Source: Riemerella anatipestifer_E (GTDB taxonomy: Bacteria > Bacteroidota > Bacteroidia > Flavobacteriales > Weeksellaceae). Taken from it: DNA of 64,000 nucleotides. Position 1 is the stretch's first letter. Each line of letters starts with the position of its first letter. The translations under genes were made by a program, and so were the position numbers. A model generated the notes under the pieces. The model saw only the letters and a program-made list of their open reading frames with translations. It searched no databases and was not told the DNA's origin. The stretch is from contig NZ_LEKU01000022.1 of the NCBI RefSeq assembly GCF_009932355.1, forward strand, positions 1 through 64,000. The letters run 5' to 3'. This document shows, in pieces, positions 52,447 to 62,005 of the stretch.

Positions 52447-52486
52447 AAAAAGGTCAATTACAATTATATGCATTTGACCTTTTTTA
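52447..52486 (-). terminator. Terminator of glnS
   Basis: Arms aaaaaggtcaa / ttgaccttttt with T runs on both strands, between glnS and the defence-like operon. Confidence 0.85.
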
Positions 52487-52505
52487 TGATTTAAAAATAT
52501 TTATT

Positions 52506-54176
52506 TTACTCGGGCTTATAAGAATCTTTAAGAGTAACCGTTCTATTGAAAACCAGTTTCTCCTCTGTGGAATCTTGGTCTTTAGTGAAGTATCCTATCC
52601 TTTGGAACTGAAGTGGAGCTTCCGTATCTACTTCTTTTAGTGATGGTTCGCCATAACCTTGTGCTACTTTTAGAGAATCAGGATTAAGGTATTCTAAGAA
52701 ATCGGTTTCTTTTTCTGCATCTGGCTGTGCCGTAGTAAATAAGCGGTCGTAAATTCTCACTTCAATAGGCAATGCATGTTTTGCGGAAACCCAATGTAGT
52801 GTTCCTTTTACCTTTCTAAGGCTTTCTTCTGTGCCACTTCCAGATTTTGATTTAGGGTCGTAAGTAGCGTATATCGTAGTGATTTCTCCATTTTCATCTT
52901 TCTCTACACGCTCTGCCTTAATTATATAAGCTGATTTTAAACGCACCTCGCCTCCTAATTTTAGTCTAAAGAACTTCTTATTGGCTTCTTCTTTAAAGTC
53001 TTCTCTTTCTATGTAAAGTTCTCTAGCGAAAGGAACGGTTCTAGTTCCTGCATTTTCATCTTCAGGGTTGTTTTCTGTTTCTAGCCATTCTTCCTCGTTT
53101 TCAGGGTAGTTTTCTATGATGAGTTTTACAGGATCTACCACTGCCATCACTCTTTTGGCTTTTTTGTTGAGCTCTTCTCGTACAAAAAATTCTAGTAGTT
53201 GTACATCAATTAAATTTTCTCTTTTGGTAACGCCTACTCGCTCAATAAAGTTTTTAATGGCAATAGGTGGATAGCCTAATCGTCTCATACCAGAGATGGT
53301 AGGCATTCTAGGGTCGTCCCAACCAGTAACTACTTTTTCAGCTACTAGACGCTGTAATTTCCTTTTAGAAGTAATCATATAAGAGACATTCATTCTAGCG
53401 AATTCTCTTTGCTTAGGAGCATTTTTTCCTTCTTCATAGACATTAGATAAATACCATTCGTACAATGGGCGATGATTTTCAAACTCTAATGAACATAGCG
53501 AGTGAGAGATTTGCTCCAAATAATCACTTTCACCATGAGCCCAGTCATACATAGGGTAGATTTTCCACTGCTCGCCTGTTCTGTGGTGTGGTCTTTTCAA
53601 GATACGGTACATCACAGGGTCTCTCATGTTCATATTTGGAGAAGTCATATCTATTTTAGCACGAAGACTCATGCTACCTTCTGGGAACTCTCCGTTTTTC
53701 ATTCTTTCAAATAAGTCTAACGACTCTTCTATTGGTCTATTTCTGTAAGGGGATTCTACTCCGTCTTCAAAAGGGGTTTTTCTTTGAGCTGTAATTTCCT
53801 CCGAAGATTGCTCATCTACATAAGCCTTGCCTTGTTTTATCATTTCTACTGCCCATTCATAGAGTTGTTGGAAGTAGTCAGACGCATACAGTTCCTTATC
53901 CCATTTAAAGCCTAGCCATTCTACATCTTTCTTTATAGAATCCACAAATTCTTGCTCTTCTTTTTCTGGATTGGTATCATCAAATCTTAGGTTTACGGGA
54001 GCGTTGTATTTTTCGCCTAAACCAAAATTGATGCAGATGGCTTTAGTATGCCCAATATGTAAATAACCGTTAGGTTCTGGCGGAAAACGAAATCTTAGTT
54101 TCTCTTTAGGGAGTCCGTTTTCTAAATCGTTTTCTATAATTTGTTCAATAAAATTGAGTGATTTCTTTTCTTCCAT
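52506..54176 (-). CDS. glnS: Glutaminyl-tRNA synthetase
   Basis: 556 residues, typical bacterial GlnRS length. The class I motifs are PPEPNGYLHIGHTKA (HIGH) and MITSKRKLQ (KMSKS equivalent, ITSKR), with RFDDTNPEKE between and the C-terminal anticodon-binding beta-barrels ending in KDQDSTEEKLVFNRTVTLKD. It charges tRNA-Gln with glutamine. It is transcribed alone from the box at 54200-54207. Confidence 0.96.
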   Translation of the reverse strand: MEEKKSLNFIEQIIENDLENGLPKEKLRFRFPPEPNGYLHIGHTKAICINFGLGEKYNAPVNLRFDDTNPEKEEQEFVDSIKKDVEWLGFKWDKELYASDYFQQLYEWAVEMIKQGKAYVDEQSSEEITAQRKTPFEDGVESPYRNRPIEESLDLFERMKNGEFPEGSMSLRAKIDMTSPNMNMRDPVMYRILKRPHHRTGEQWKIYPMYDWAHGESDYLEQISHSLCSLEFENHRPLYEWYLSNVYEEGKNAPKQREFARMNVSYMITSKRKLQRLVAEKVVTGWDDPRMPTISGMRRLGYPPIAIKNFIERVGVTKRENLIDVQLLEFFVREELNKKAKRVMAVVDPVKLIIENYPENEEEWLETENNPEDENAGTRTVPFARELYIEREDFKEEANKKFFRLKLGGEVRLKSAYIIKAERVEKDENGEITTIYATYDPKSKSGSGTEESLRKVKGTLHWVSAKHALPIEVRIYDRLFTTAQPDAEKETDFLEYLNPDSLKVAQGYGEPSLKEVDTEAPLQFQRIGYFTKDQDSTEEKLVFNRTVTLKDSYKPE

Positions 54177-54199
54177 AAGGGTTGTAATAACTTAAGATG

Positions 54200-54207
54200 C
54201 AAATTTA
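54200..54207 (-). promoter_or_regulatory. -7 box of glnS
   Basis: TAAATTTG on the minus strand, 24 bases before the glnS ATG. Confidence 0.55.
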
Positions 54208-54321
54208 GAAATTTTTTGTGAGTTAAAAACTTTGTTTTTTCTTATTTGTGTATAGTTTTGGCATAGATTGTGTATATTGAACTTCATCATAAATAGTTTT
54301 TTCAAAACACAAATGCTGAAG

Positions 54322-54370
54322 AAAGATTAGGCTGTTCATCTATTATTTTAATAGAAGTCAGCCTTATCTT
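54322..54370. repeat. Imperfect inverted repeat between glnS and dapF
   Basis: Arms aagattaggctg / cagccttatctt plus inner tctatta / taataga around a short loop, making a long stem upstream of the dapF promoter. Function unknown; it lacks a long T tract. Confidence 0.4.
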
Positions 54371-54397
54371 ATTTTATGTTGATTGCTATAAAAAGGT

Positions 54398-54405
54398 TAC
54401 ATTTG
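54398..54405 (+). promoter_or_regulatory. -7 box of the dapF-mltG operon
   Basis: TACATTTG fits TAnnTTTG, 19 bases before the dapF ATG. Confidence 0.55.
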
Positions 54406-54423
54406 CAGTATTAAAATATCTTT

Positions 54424-55185
54424 ATGCTTACTTTTTATAAATATCAAGGGACTGGTAATGATTTTATTATGGTGGATAACCGCCAAATGGATTTTAATAA
54501 AAGCAAAGAAAATATAGCACATCTTTGCCATAGGCGTTTTGGAGTGGGAGCAGACGGTCTTATTTTGCTAGAAAATTGTCCTGATACTGATTTTAGAATG
54601 GTGTATTATAACGCTGACGGGGCAGAAAGTACAATGTGTGGTAATGGAGGGCGTTGTTTGGTGGCTTTTGCATATTTTCTAGGTGTTTTTGAAAAGAGAT
54701 GTACCTTCAATGCCATAGATGGGTTGCACGAGGCTGAAGTAAATGGAAATGTAGTAAAACTTAAAATGATAGATGTTTCTAATATCAGTAGAGATACATC
54801 TGATTTTGTGCTTAATACAGGTTCGCCTCATTATGTGAGATTTGTTTCGGAGGTAGAGAAGTTAGATGTTTATAACGAAGGTAAACAAGTGAGATACTCT
54901 GAAAAATATCAGAAGGAAGGTATCAATGTTAATTTTGTTGAAAAAATAGATGATGAGAATCTTTTTGTGCGTACTTATGAACGAGGCGTGGAAGATGAAA
55001 CTTATAGTTGTGGTACAGGAGTAACGGCATCTGCATTATCTTTTATTCAGGATAAGAATAGAAATTCTGTAAATATTAAAACTTTAGGAGGTAATCTCAA
55101 AGTTTATGCTAAAAAGAAAGATGCAGGTTTTTGTAATGTGTGGTTAGAAGGTCCTGCAGTACAGGTTTTTAAAGGAACTATTTGA
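54424..55185 (+). CDS. dapF: Diaminopimelate epimerase
   Basis: 253 residues. It converts LL- to meso-diaminopimelate for lysine and peptidoglycan synthesis. The two catalytic cysteines are seen in STMCGNGGRCLVAF (first) and YSCGTGVTASAL (second). KYQGTGNDFIMVDNR at the N-terminus is standard. It is 9 bases before mltG, so the two peptidoglycan genes form an operon. Confidence 0.96.
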   Translation: MLTFYKYQGTGNDFIMVDNRQMDFNKSKENIAHLCHRRFGVGADGLILLENCPDTDFRMVYYNADGAESTMCGNGGRCLVAFAYFLGVFEKRCTFNAIDGLHEAEVNGNVVKLKMIDVSNISRDTSDFVLNTGSPHYVRFVSEVEKLDVYNEGKQVRYSEKYQKEGINVNFVEKIDDENLFVRTYERGVEDETYSCGTGVTASALSFIQDKNRNSVNIKTLGGNLKVYAKKKDAGFCNVWLEGPAVQVFKGTI

Positions 55186-55194
55186 AATTAAAAA

Positions 55195-56220
55195 ATGAAA
55201 AAAATAATCGGATTTATATTTGCTATTGTCCTTGTGGTGGGCGGTTATTTCGGATATAGTTTTTATAAGAAATACTACGGGAATAATATTTCAAAAGAAG
55301 GTGTTTTTTATATCCCAAAAGAGGCTCATTTTGAACAAATATTAGATTCTATTGCTCCTTACCTTAAAGATAAAGAAAGTTTCAAAAAGGTAGCATTGAG
55401 CAAAAATATGAATCGTTTTTTCCATACGGGACGCTATAAAATTACCGAAGGTATGGATAATACCGCTTTGGTAAATATGATAAAAGCAGGAAATCAGTCG
55501 CCTGATAATTTTAGGATTATCGCTTTTGATAATGTTTACCAAATGATGGGGCGTGTAGCCAAAAAAACGGAGGTAGATTCTTTAGCCTTTATAAAAGAGT
55601 TTAACCAAATTGCCCAAGCTAAAGGTTTATCAGAGGCGGAAGACTTAAAAAAGTATTTCTTTATAGATACTTATCAGTTTTTTTGGACGGTAAGTCCGAA
55701 AGAATTTTTTGGCGTTTTTGAGAAACAATACAATGATTTTTGGAATGCTGAACGCCTAGAGAAAGAAAAGAAATTAGGTTTAGATAGAAATCAAATATAT
55801 GCTTTGGCTTCTATTGTGTATAAAGAATCTGGTGGCAGGATAAATGAACAAAAAACCATTGCAGGGCTATATCTTAACCGTTATAGAAAAGGTATGAAAC
55901 TACAGTCTGACCCTACGGTAATTTACGCTATTAACCAATCAAGTGGTTTTAATAAGGTTATTAAAAGGGTATATTACAAAGATTTAAAAACGCCTTCACC
56001 CTACAATACTTATGCTAATGTCGGAATTCCTCCTGGACCTATTTGTGTAACAGATAAAAACTCAGTAGATGCAGTGTTAAATGCTGAAAATCATGATTAT
56101 ATCTATATGTGTGCAGACCCACAGAAAATAGGTTTTCATAAGTTTACAAGTAGCGATGTAGAGCATGCAAAAAACGCAAAAGCATATCAAGATTGGCTTA
56201 ACGAAAAACAAATAAAGTAA
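55195..56220 (+). CDS. mltG: Endolytic murein transglycosylase MltG (YceG-like)
   Basis: 341 residues with one N-terminal membrane anchor (IIGFIFAIVLVVGGYFGYSFY). The YceG/LytG-type catalytic region contains ALASIVYKESG with the catalytic Glu, then EQKTIAGLYLNRYRKGMKLQSDPTVIYA and SPYNTYANVGIPPGPI. It cleaves nascent glycan strands and sets their length. Confidence 0.95.
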   Translation: MKKIIGFIFAIVLVVGGYFGYSFYKKYYGNNISKEGVFYIPKEAHFEQILDSIAPYLKDKESFKKVALSKNMNRFFHTGRYKITEGMDNTALVNMIKAGNQSPDNFRIIAFDNVYQMMGRVAKKTEVDSLAFIKEFNQIAQAKGLSEAEDLKKYFFIDTYQFFWTVSPKEFFGVFEKQYNDFWNAERLEKEKKLGLDRNQIYALASIVYKESGGRINEQKTIAGLYLNRYRKGMKLQSDPTVIYAINQSSGFNKVIKRVYYKDLKTPSPYNTYANVGIPPGPICVTDKNSVDAVLNAENHDYIYMCADPQKIGFHKFTSSDVEHAKNAKAYQDWLNEKQIK

Positions 56221-56252
56221 GTTAAGTTCTTATAATAATTAAATTTTAGAAA

Positions 56253-58841
56253 ATGAACACTCATAATATAGAAATCGTTAGTATAATTAGAAAGAAAACT
56301 TTGGCTCTTACCCTTACGGTAGGAGTGGCGAGTTTTGCTTTTGCTCAACAAAAAAATATGGTTTTGGGTAGGGTAGTAGATGCCTATAACCAGCCAATAC
56401 CTTATGCTTCTGTAAGTTTTGAGCACCAGTCTAATAAACTTTATAGTGATGCTACTTTAACAGATGAAAAAGGAAATTATAAATTACCACTTAACGCGGG
56501 AGTTTATAAAATTACTATCGAAGCTATAGATTTTAAACAAAAAATCCTCACTAAAGAAATTCTTTCAGGAGGAAGTTTAGGTGATTTTAAAATAGAAAAA
56601 GAAACGACTGTAACTCACGCTAAGACTAAGGAAATAGAAGGCGTTACCATTACCGTGAATGCTCCTAAGCCTTATAAAGTAGAGCTAGACAAGAAGACTT
56701 ATGATGTTTCTTCCGACTTGGTAAGCAAGGGTGGGAGTTTGCAAGATGTATTGCAAAATGTACCCTCGGTAGATATAGATACAGATGGGACAGTTTCTAT
56801 GAGAGGAAGCTCTAATGTGAGGTTTTTAATCAATGGTAAGCCGTCGTCTATGTTGGGTATAGATGATGGTGCTAATGCATTACAATCAATCCCTGCGGAA
56901 CAAATAGAAAAAATAGAAGTTATCACCAATCCATCTTCCAAATTTGAGGCTTCGGGAACTTCTGGGATTCTCAATATTATTCTGAAAAAAAATAAAAAAA
57001 CAGGGTTTAATGGTAGTGTTATTGGGTCTATTGGTTATCTACCACAGACTAACCTTAATGCTAATTTGAGCTGGAGAAAAGGTAATTTTACTTGGTTTAT
57101 CAATGGTGGCGGCGGTTATAGAGAATCTAAAGGAACTACGAGAAATAACAACTTTTATAAGAAAAACGATGCTCAAGTTAATCAGTTGTTAGAGTCTAGG
57201 CAAAACGGAGAGAGAAATACCGCAATGGATACCTACAATGCTACTGTAGGTATGGTTTATGATTTAGGTAAAAATACTTCTATCAATGCTTCGGGGGCGA
57301 TAAGAACTTTTAAAGGCACGGAAGACGCTTTTACCAATTTCCGCTATCTTTACGACAATATTACTTTGCCAACACCTTACACGGTGAGAAATAGTAAAGG
57401 GACTAGTGATAATTTGGCGTTTCAAGGAGATTTAGGTTTAGACCATAAGTTTAGCGATAAAGATAACCTTTCCTTATCGTTGAGTTATCAGAAAAGTAAA
57501 AACGATGCTTATACCATCATTAGTCAAGAATCTAATAATATTTTTGATGCCTTGTTTTTGGCAGACTTAGCTAATCCACATCTTAGTTTTCAAACTAATG
57601 ATAATTCTCAATCTTCAAAAAATAAAACCATTATTGCTAAGGCAGATTATGAACTTAACATTGGTGAAAATTCTAAACTAGAATTGGGCTATCGTTTGGA
57701 TAGTAATAATAATCAGTATGATAATACCGCAAATAGAAGGCTAGGTGTTAGTGGAGCGTTTTCGCCATTGGGTATATTTACTAATAATACGGTTTATAAT
57801 GAGTTGTTCAATGCGGTGTATGTTCAGTTTAAGAGCAAAATTGGGAAATTAGGCTATCAAGTAGGATTGAGAGATGAACTTTCTAATATTAAAATAGACT
57901 ACCAAAATCTAGCGGAAGGTAAAATCATTGATAATAAAATCAAAAATTACAACAATCTTTTCCCTAGTGTATATTTGAGTTATGATATTGCTAAAAATAA
58001 TCAGTTGTTGGTTAATTATTCTAGGAGGATAGACCGACCTAGAGCCTTTTTCTTAGTCCCATATTTTTCATTAACAGACGACCAAAATGTCTTTAGAGGA
58101 AATATGGATTTGAACCCATCCTATGTGGACTCATACGAACTAGGTTATAGCATACAGAAGAAAAAATTTACTATTAACCCAACCCTTTATCTAAGACGCA
58201 CTACAGATGACAATAAAATGTTGGTGTATAGGGAAGACGAAAGAACCAATATCTTTTTTGTAACGCCTATCAATTTAGGTACAGATACTAGATATGGGTT
58301 AGACCTTAACGGTACGGCAGACCTTTATCCTTGGTGGAAGATTATGGCGAGTGTTAATCTATTCGCTTATAAATTAGATGGGCAAACTTCTTATTCTGTA
58401 ATAGATAAAAATGGAGCATCAGCGTTGAGAAATGCCTCGTTTGTAGGGAAGGGATTTTCTAGCATTATGAGACTTAACTCTACTTTTAGGATAGATAAAA
58501 CATTAAGTATTCAGTTGCAAGGATTTTACAGAGGTGGCACTAAGACTGAGTTTCAAGACAGAAAAGCAATGTATGCCCTTAATTTCGGAGCTTCTAAAAC
58601 CATTTGGAATGGTAGTGGGACTTTGGCATTTAATGTTCAAGATATATTCAATACCAGAAATAGAACGGTACATACTTTTACCGAAAACACCACTAGAGAG
58701 TCTTATATGCAATGGCAGCCGAGACAAATCAATCTATCTCTAACTTACCGTTTCAAACAAGGAGAAAAGGTAGAACAACCTAAACGAAAAAGAGAGGGCA
58801 ACTATTCGGAAGACTTTGAAGGTGGTGGCGGTATGCTATAA
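56253..58841 (+). CDS. TonB-dependent outer-membrane receptor with CarboxypepD-like N-domain
   Basis: 862 residues. After a signal region (TLALTLTVGVASFAFAQQ) comes a carboxypeptidase-regulatory-like domain (GRVVDAYNQPIPYASVSF), then a plug (LQDVLQNVPSVDIDTDGTVSMRGSSNV, IEKIEVITNPSSKFEASG) and a C-terminal beta barrel ending in an aromatic strand before a Gly-rich tail (EDFEGGGGML). This type belongs to the 'outer membrane beta-barrel' family of Bacteroidetes receptors; the ligand is unknown. Confidence 0.9.
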   Translation: MNTHNIEIVSIIRKKTLALTLTVGVASFAFAQQKNMVLGRVVDAYNQPIPYASVSFEHQSNKLYSDATLTDEKGNYKLPLNAGVYKITIEAIDFKQKILTKEILSGGSLGDFKIEKETTVTHAKTKEIEGVTITVNAPKPYKVELDKKTYDVSSDLVSKGGSLQDVLQNVPSVDIDTDGTVSMRGSSNVRFLINGKPSSMLGIDDGANALQSIPAEQIEKIEVITNPSSKFEASGTSGILNIILKKNKKTGFNGSVIGSIGYLPQTNLNANLSWRKGNFTWFINGGGGYRESKGTTRNNNFYKKNDAQVNQLLESRQNGERNTAMDTYNATVGMVYDLGKNTSINASGAIRTFKGTEDAFTNFRYLYDNITLPTPYTVRNSKGTSDNLAFQGDLGLDHKFSDKDNLSLSLSYQKSKNDAYTIISQESNNIFDALFLADLANPHLSFQTNDNSQSSKNKTIIAKADYELNIGENSKLELGYRLDSNNNQYDNTANRRLGVSGAFSPLGIFTNNTVYNELFNAVYVQFKSKIGKLGYQVGLRDELSNIKIDYQNLAEGKIIDNKIKNYNNLFPSVYLSYDIAKNNQLLVNYSRRIDRPRAFFLVPYFSLTDDQNVFRGNMDLNPSYVDSYELGYSIQKKKFTINPTLYLRRTTDDNKMLVYREDERTNIFFVTPINLGTDTRYGLDLNGTADLYPWWKIMASVNLFAYKLDGQTSYSVIDKNGASALRNASFVGKGFSSIMRLNSTFRIDKTLSIQLQGFYRGGTKTEFQDRKAMYALNFGASKTIWNGSGTLAFNVQDIFNTRNRTVHTFTENTTRESYMQWQPRQINLSLTYRFKQGEKVEQPKRKREGNYSEDFEGGGGML

Positions 58842-58874
58842 TTGGGACTTAATGTGTTAAGAAATAAATAGGTG

Positions 58875-59393
58875 TTAATCTTGTTGGTGGACAAGGCTTT
58901 TTTCAAGTTGTAGTAATTCCTCCTTACGCCAAAGTCCACCAGCATAGCCTGTGAGTGTACCATTGCTCCCAATAACACGGTGGCAAGGCACTATAATAGC
59001 AATCTTATTGAGGCTGTTAGCGTTAGCTACAGCTCTCACTGCTTTTGGGTTATCCATCATTATGGCTTGTTGTAGGTAACTTTTGGTGATTCCGTAAGGT
59101 ATTTTAAGTAGGGTTTGCCAAACTTGTTTTTGGAAAGGTGTCCCTAACAGTTGTGTTGGGACGGAAAATTCTTTTAACTTTTGATTAAAGTAGAGATTTA
59201 ATTCTTTCTCTAGGGTCTCTAGATGTGGGTTTGAGATTTCTTTAATATTACTATTGTTTAGAGTGGAACATAGTTTTTTTAGTTCTGTATCTAAATGTTT
59301 TTTATCTGTGAATTCTAATAGGTATATCCCATTATCATCAGCAATAGCAATCATTTCACCTAGAGGAGTATTTATAGTTTTTGAATAGAGCAT
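58875..59393 (-). CDS. ogt: Methylated-DNA-[protein]-cysteine S-methyltransferase
   Basis: 172 residues. The active-site motif IVPCHRVIG with the acceptor Cys is intact, followed by LTGYAGGLWRKEELLQLE. It repairs O6-alkylguanine in a suicide reaction. It is convergent with the receptor gene and divergent from the next gene. Confidence 0.95.
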   Translation of the reverse strand: MLYSKTINTPLGEMIAIADDNGIYLLEFTDKKHLDTELKKLCSTLNNSNIKEISNPHLETLEKELNLYFNQKLKEFSVPTQLLGTPFQKQVWQTLLKIPYGITKSYLQQAIMMDNPKAVRAVANANSLNKIAIIVPCHRVIGSNGTLTGYAGGLWRKEELLQLEKSLVHQQD

Positions 59394-59531
59394 TTTTGAT
59401 TAAACTTTTACCAAAGTTGATGATTTTTATCTTCAAATCAAAGTTTTAAAGTGAGTTTAGTAAAAATGATATTAGGAGTTTTATAGGTTTTAGGTTAGTT
59501 TTCTTACCTTTACATAAGCAAAGTAAGGCTA

Positions 59532-61157
59532 ATGAATAGAAAAGAATTTTTAACAAAGCTGGGGTTAACCTCTTTTGGGTTGCTTATAGGGAGATCCATG
59601 ATAGGCAAACAACTATTGTTACCTACCTATATGAATGGAGGGTATTTTACAAATATACTTGTAGGAACAGGCTATGGTAATGCAGTTGTGGCAGAGAGAT
59701 TGGCTAAGGCTGGGCATCAAGTTTTGATGATTGAAATGGGGCTAGACTGGGAGGGCTATAAACTCAAAAATCCACATTTTAAATTTTATAAAATGACCTC
59801 TCCAGGTAAAGAATCTACTTGGATGAATAAATCCACCCAAGCACCTATTGGACTTGGGAATGTGAATAGTTTTGATAAGTTCACGGGAATTTTAGAGAGA
59901 AAAGACTTTGCTAATATTAAAATTTATTTAGGAAAAGGCGTTGGTGGAGGTTCGCTAGTTAATGGGGGAATGACGGTTACACCCAAAAAAGAATATCTGA
60001 AAGAAGTCTACGACAAAGTAGGAGTTTCATTACCAGTAGATGAGCTTTATGATACGTATTTTCCTTTGGCTAACCATTCATTGGGGAGAAATTTAGTTCC
60101 AGATGATGTTTATAATTCGGAATGGTATACTTTCTCTAGAATGGGGATAGAGGAAGGGGTTAACTCAGGCTTTACACCTGTAATTGTCCCTAATTTGTAC
60201 GATTTTGATTATATGAGGGACGAAATAGCAGGTAAAGTACCAAGGTCAGCTACTAATGTTGAAGTTATTTATGGTAACAATTATGGCAAGAGAGATCTTA
60301 CGAAAACTTATCTTAAAAGGGCTTTAGATACGGGTAATGTTACTATTATACCACAGCATAAGGTAGATTATATAGAGGTTCTGCCAAGTGGTGAATACTC
60401 TCTAGTAGTAAAACAAATAGATACGCTTGATAGAGAGATTGGTGTAAAAAAGTTTACTTGTGATAAATTGTATCTTGGTGCAGGAAGTCTAGGAACTACA
60501 GAGCTACTATTGAAATCTAAAGTGCTTAATAAACTTCCAAATATCAACGATGAGGTTGGTAAATATTGGGGGAATAATGGTAATACGATGGCGAGTAGGT
60601 ATACGGCTTTTGTTTTAGGGCATCACTCTAGAGGAAATCATCAGTCAACAATGCCTGTGAGAGGTTTGGATAATTTTAATGATGTCAATTATCCTTTTTT
60701 TGCAGAAATAGCACCAATGCCTGTATTTGGTACTTATACGGCGTTGTATTTAGTAGTAAATAAAGTCAATAAGTTTGGTTCTATAACTTATGATTTGGAC
60801 AAACAAAAAATAGCTTTGGATTGGGGTGCTACTCATAATACTCACATGAGAAAAAATGCAGAATATTTTTTGTCTAAAATGAATCAAAATGGTTCTACGG
60901 GCTGGTTTAATAATAAATATGTTAATAACACAGTATTGTTGCCAAAGAATGGTGTAGATGAAACAATATGTTATCATCCGTTGGGAGGCTGTGTGTTGGG
61001 TAAAGTAACGGATTTACACGGTAGAGTACATGGGTATAACAATTTATATGTTACAGATGGCTCTCTAATACCAGGGAGTTTGGGTGTAAATCCTTATGTT
61101 ACAATAACAGCATTGTCTGAATATTGTATTGATGCTATTTTAAAGAATGACTATTAG
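59532..61157 (+). CDS. GMC-family oxidoreductase, cholesterol oxidase-like
   Basis: 541 residues. The N-terminal stretch MNRKEFLTKLGLTSFGLLIG may be a secretion signal. The FAD-binding motif is GTGYGNAVVAERLAKAG; GKGVGGGSLVNGGM is the second flavin motif; the C-terminal HPLGGCVLGKVTDLHGRVHGY and SLIPGSLGVNPYVTITAL are as in ChoD-type cholesterol oxidases (His and Asn of the active site). Sterol substrate is not proven; an alternative alcohol is equally possible. The TACCTTTA at 59505-59512 may be its -7 box. Confidence 0.82.
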   Translation: MNRKEFLTKLGLTSFGLLIGRSMIGKQLLLPTYMNGGYFTNILVGTGYGNAVVAERLAKAGHQVLMIEMGLDWEGYKLKNPHFKFYKMTSPGKESTWMNKSTQAPIGLGNVNSFDKFTGILERKDFANIKIYLGKGVGGGSLVNGGMTVTPKKEYLKEVYDKVGVSLPVDELYDTYFPLANHSLGRNLVPDDVYNSEWYTFSRMGIEEGVNSGFTPVIVPNLYDFDYMRDEIAGKVPRSATNVEVIYGNNYGKRDLTKTYLKRALDTGNVTIIPQHKVDYIEVLPSGEYSLVVKQIDTLDREIGVKKFTCDKLYLGAGSLGTTELLLKSKVLNKLPNINDEVGKYWGNNGNTMASRYTAFVLGHHSRGNHQSTMPVRGLDNFNDVNYPFFAEIAPMPVFGTYTALYLVVNKVNKFGSITYDLDKQKIALDWGATHNTHMRKNAEYFLSKMNQNGSTGWFNNKYVNNTVLLPKNGVDETICYHPLGGCVLGKVTDLHGRVHGYNNLYVTDGSLIPGSLGVNPYVTITALSEYCIDAILKNDY

Positions 61158-61207
61158 CTACATACAAGTTTCTATTACAATTCTAGAAAACTTGGTTGTG
61201 CTTTTTT

Positions 61208-61215
61208 TATATTTG
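61208..61215 (+). promoter_or_regulatory. -7 box of the split 5'-nucleotidase operon
   Basis: TATATTTG, 32 bases before the ATG at 61247. Confidence 0.5.
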
Positions 61216-61246
61216 CAATTCACTTTAGATTAAAAAGTTCGATTTA

Positions 61247-61999
61247 ATGAAAAGAATAAAATACTCACACTTAGTTTTAATCCCTTTATTGTGGTTAACA
61301 AGTTGTAAAACAGCAATGTCTGTTTCGGAGGTTAAACCCTACGAAAATATCAGTATAGCCTCATCTATTCCTTCTGATGGAGAGATGGATATGCTAATCC
61401 AACCTTACAAAAAGGAAATGGAACGACAGATGAATACCAAAATATCTTACACACCTGTAGAGCTTACGAAAACAGGAGATAATAGTAATTTAGGTGGATT
61501 GTTGGCAGATTATACTTACGAAGGAGCCGATGTTTGGTCAAAGCAAAATTTGAAACAAAATGTAGATGCAGCAGTTATCAATATAGGAGGGATTAGATCT
61601 ACCATAGGAAAAGGTAATATTTTACTTAAACATGTTTTTGAGGTAATGCCTTTTGAAAACGAGGTGGTAATTGTTAAAATGAAAGGAAAAGATTTACTAG
61701 GTATGTTTGACTATTATGCCGAGACTCAAAAGAATAATCCTGTATCACATTTGTTTTTAGAGACTAATAAAGGTAAAGTTACCAAAGGTCTTATAAGCGG
61801 TAAGGAGTTGGATCTAGGGAAAGATTATTATATCGCTACATCAGATTATCTGGCATTGGGTGGAGATAATATGTGGTTTTTCAGTAAAGGGGAACTGATC
61901 TCTACAGGAATCAAACTTAGAGATTTATTCATTGAAAAATTCAAACAAAACCCTGAAGTGAAAGCTCCAAATGATGTAAGATTAATTTTTAATAATTAA
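61247..61999 (+). CDS. 5'-nucleotidase C-terminal domain lipoprotein
   Basis: 250 residues. A lipoprotein signal (YSHLVLIPLLWLTSC) is followed by the UshA-type C-terminal domain: NLGGLLADYTYEG, AAVINIGGIRSTIGKGNI, FEVMPFENEVVIVKMKG and YYIATSDYLALGGDNMWFF, which binds the nucleoside base. The metallophosphoesterase half is encoded by the next gene 6 bases downstream, so the two polypeptides likely form one periplasmic nucleotidase. Confidence 0.88.
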   Translation: MKRIKYSHLVLIPLLWLTSCKTAMSVSEVKPYENISIASSIPSDGEMDMLIQPYKKEMERQMNTKISYTPVELTKTGDNSNLGGLLADYTYEGADVWSKQNLKQNVDAAVINIGGIRSTIGKGNILLKHVFEVMPFENEVVIVKMKGKDLLGMFDYYAETQKNNPVSHLFLETNKGKVTKGLISGKELDLGKDYYIATSDYLALGGDNMWFFSKGELISTGIKLRDLFIEKFKQNPEVKAPNDVRLIFNN

Positions 62000-62005
62000 A
62001 AAACT

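Noticed and set aside
54322..54370. Small RNA gene between glnS and dapF
   Set aside because: There is a long imperfect stem but no promoter and T tract that would define a transcript.
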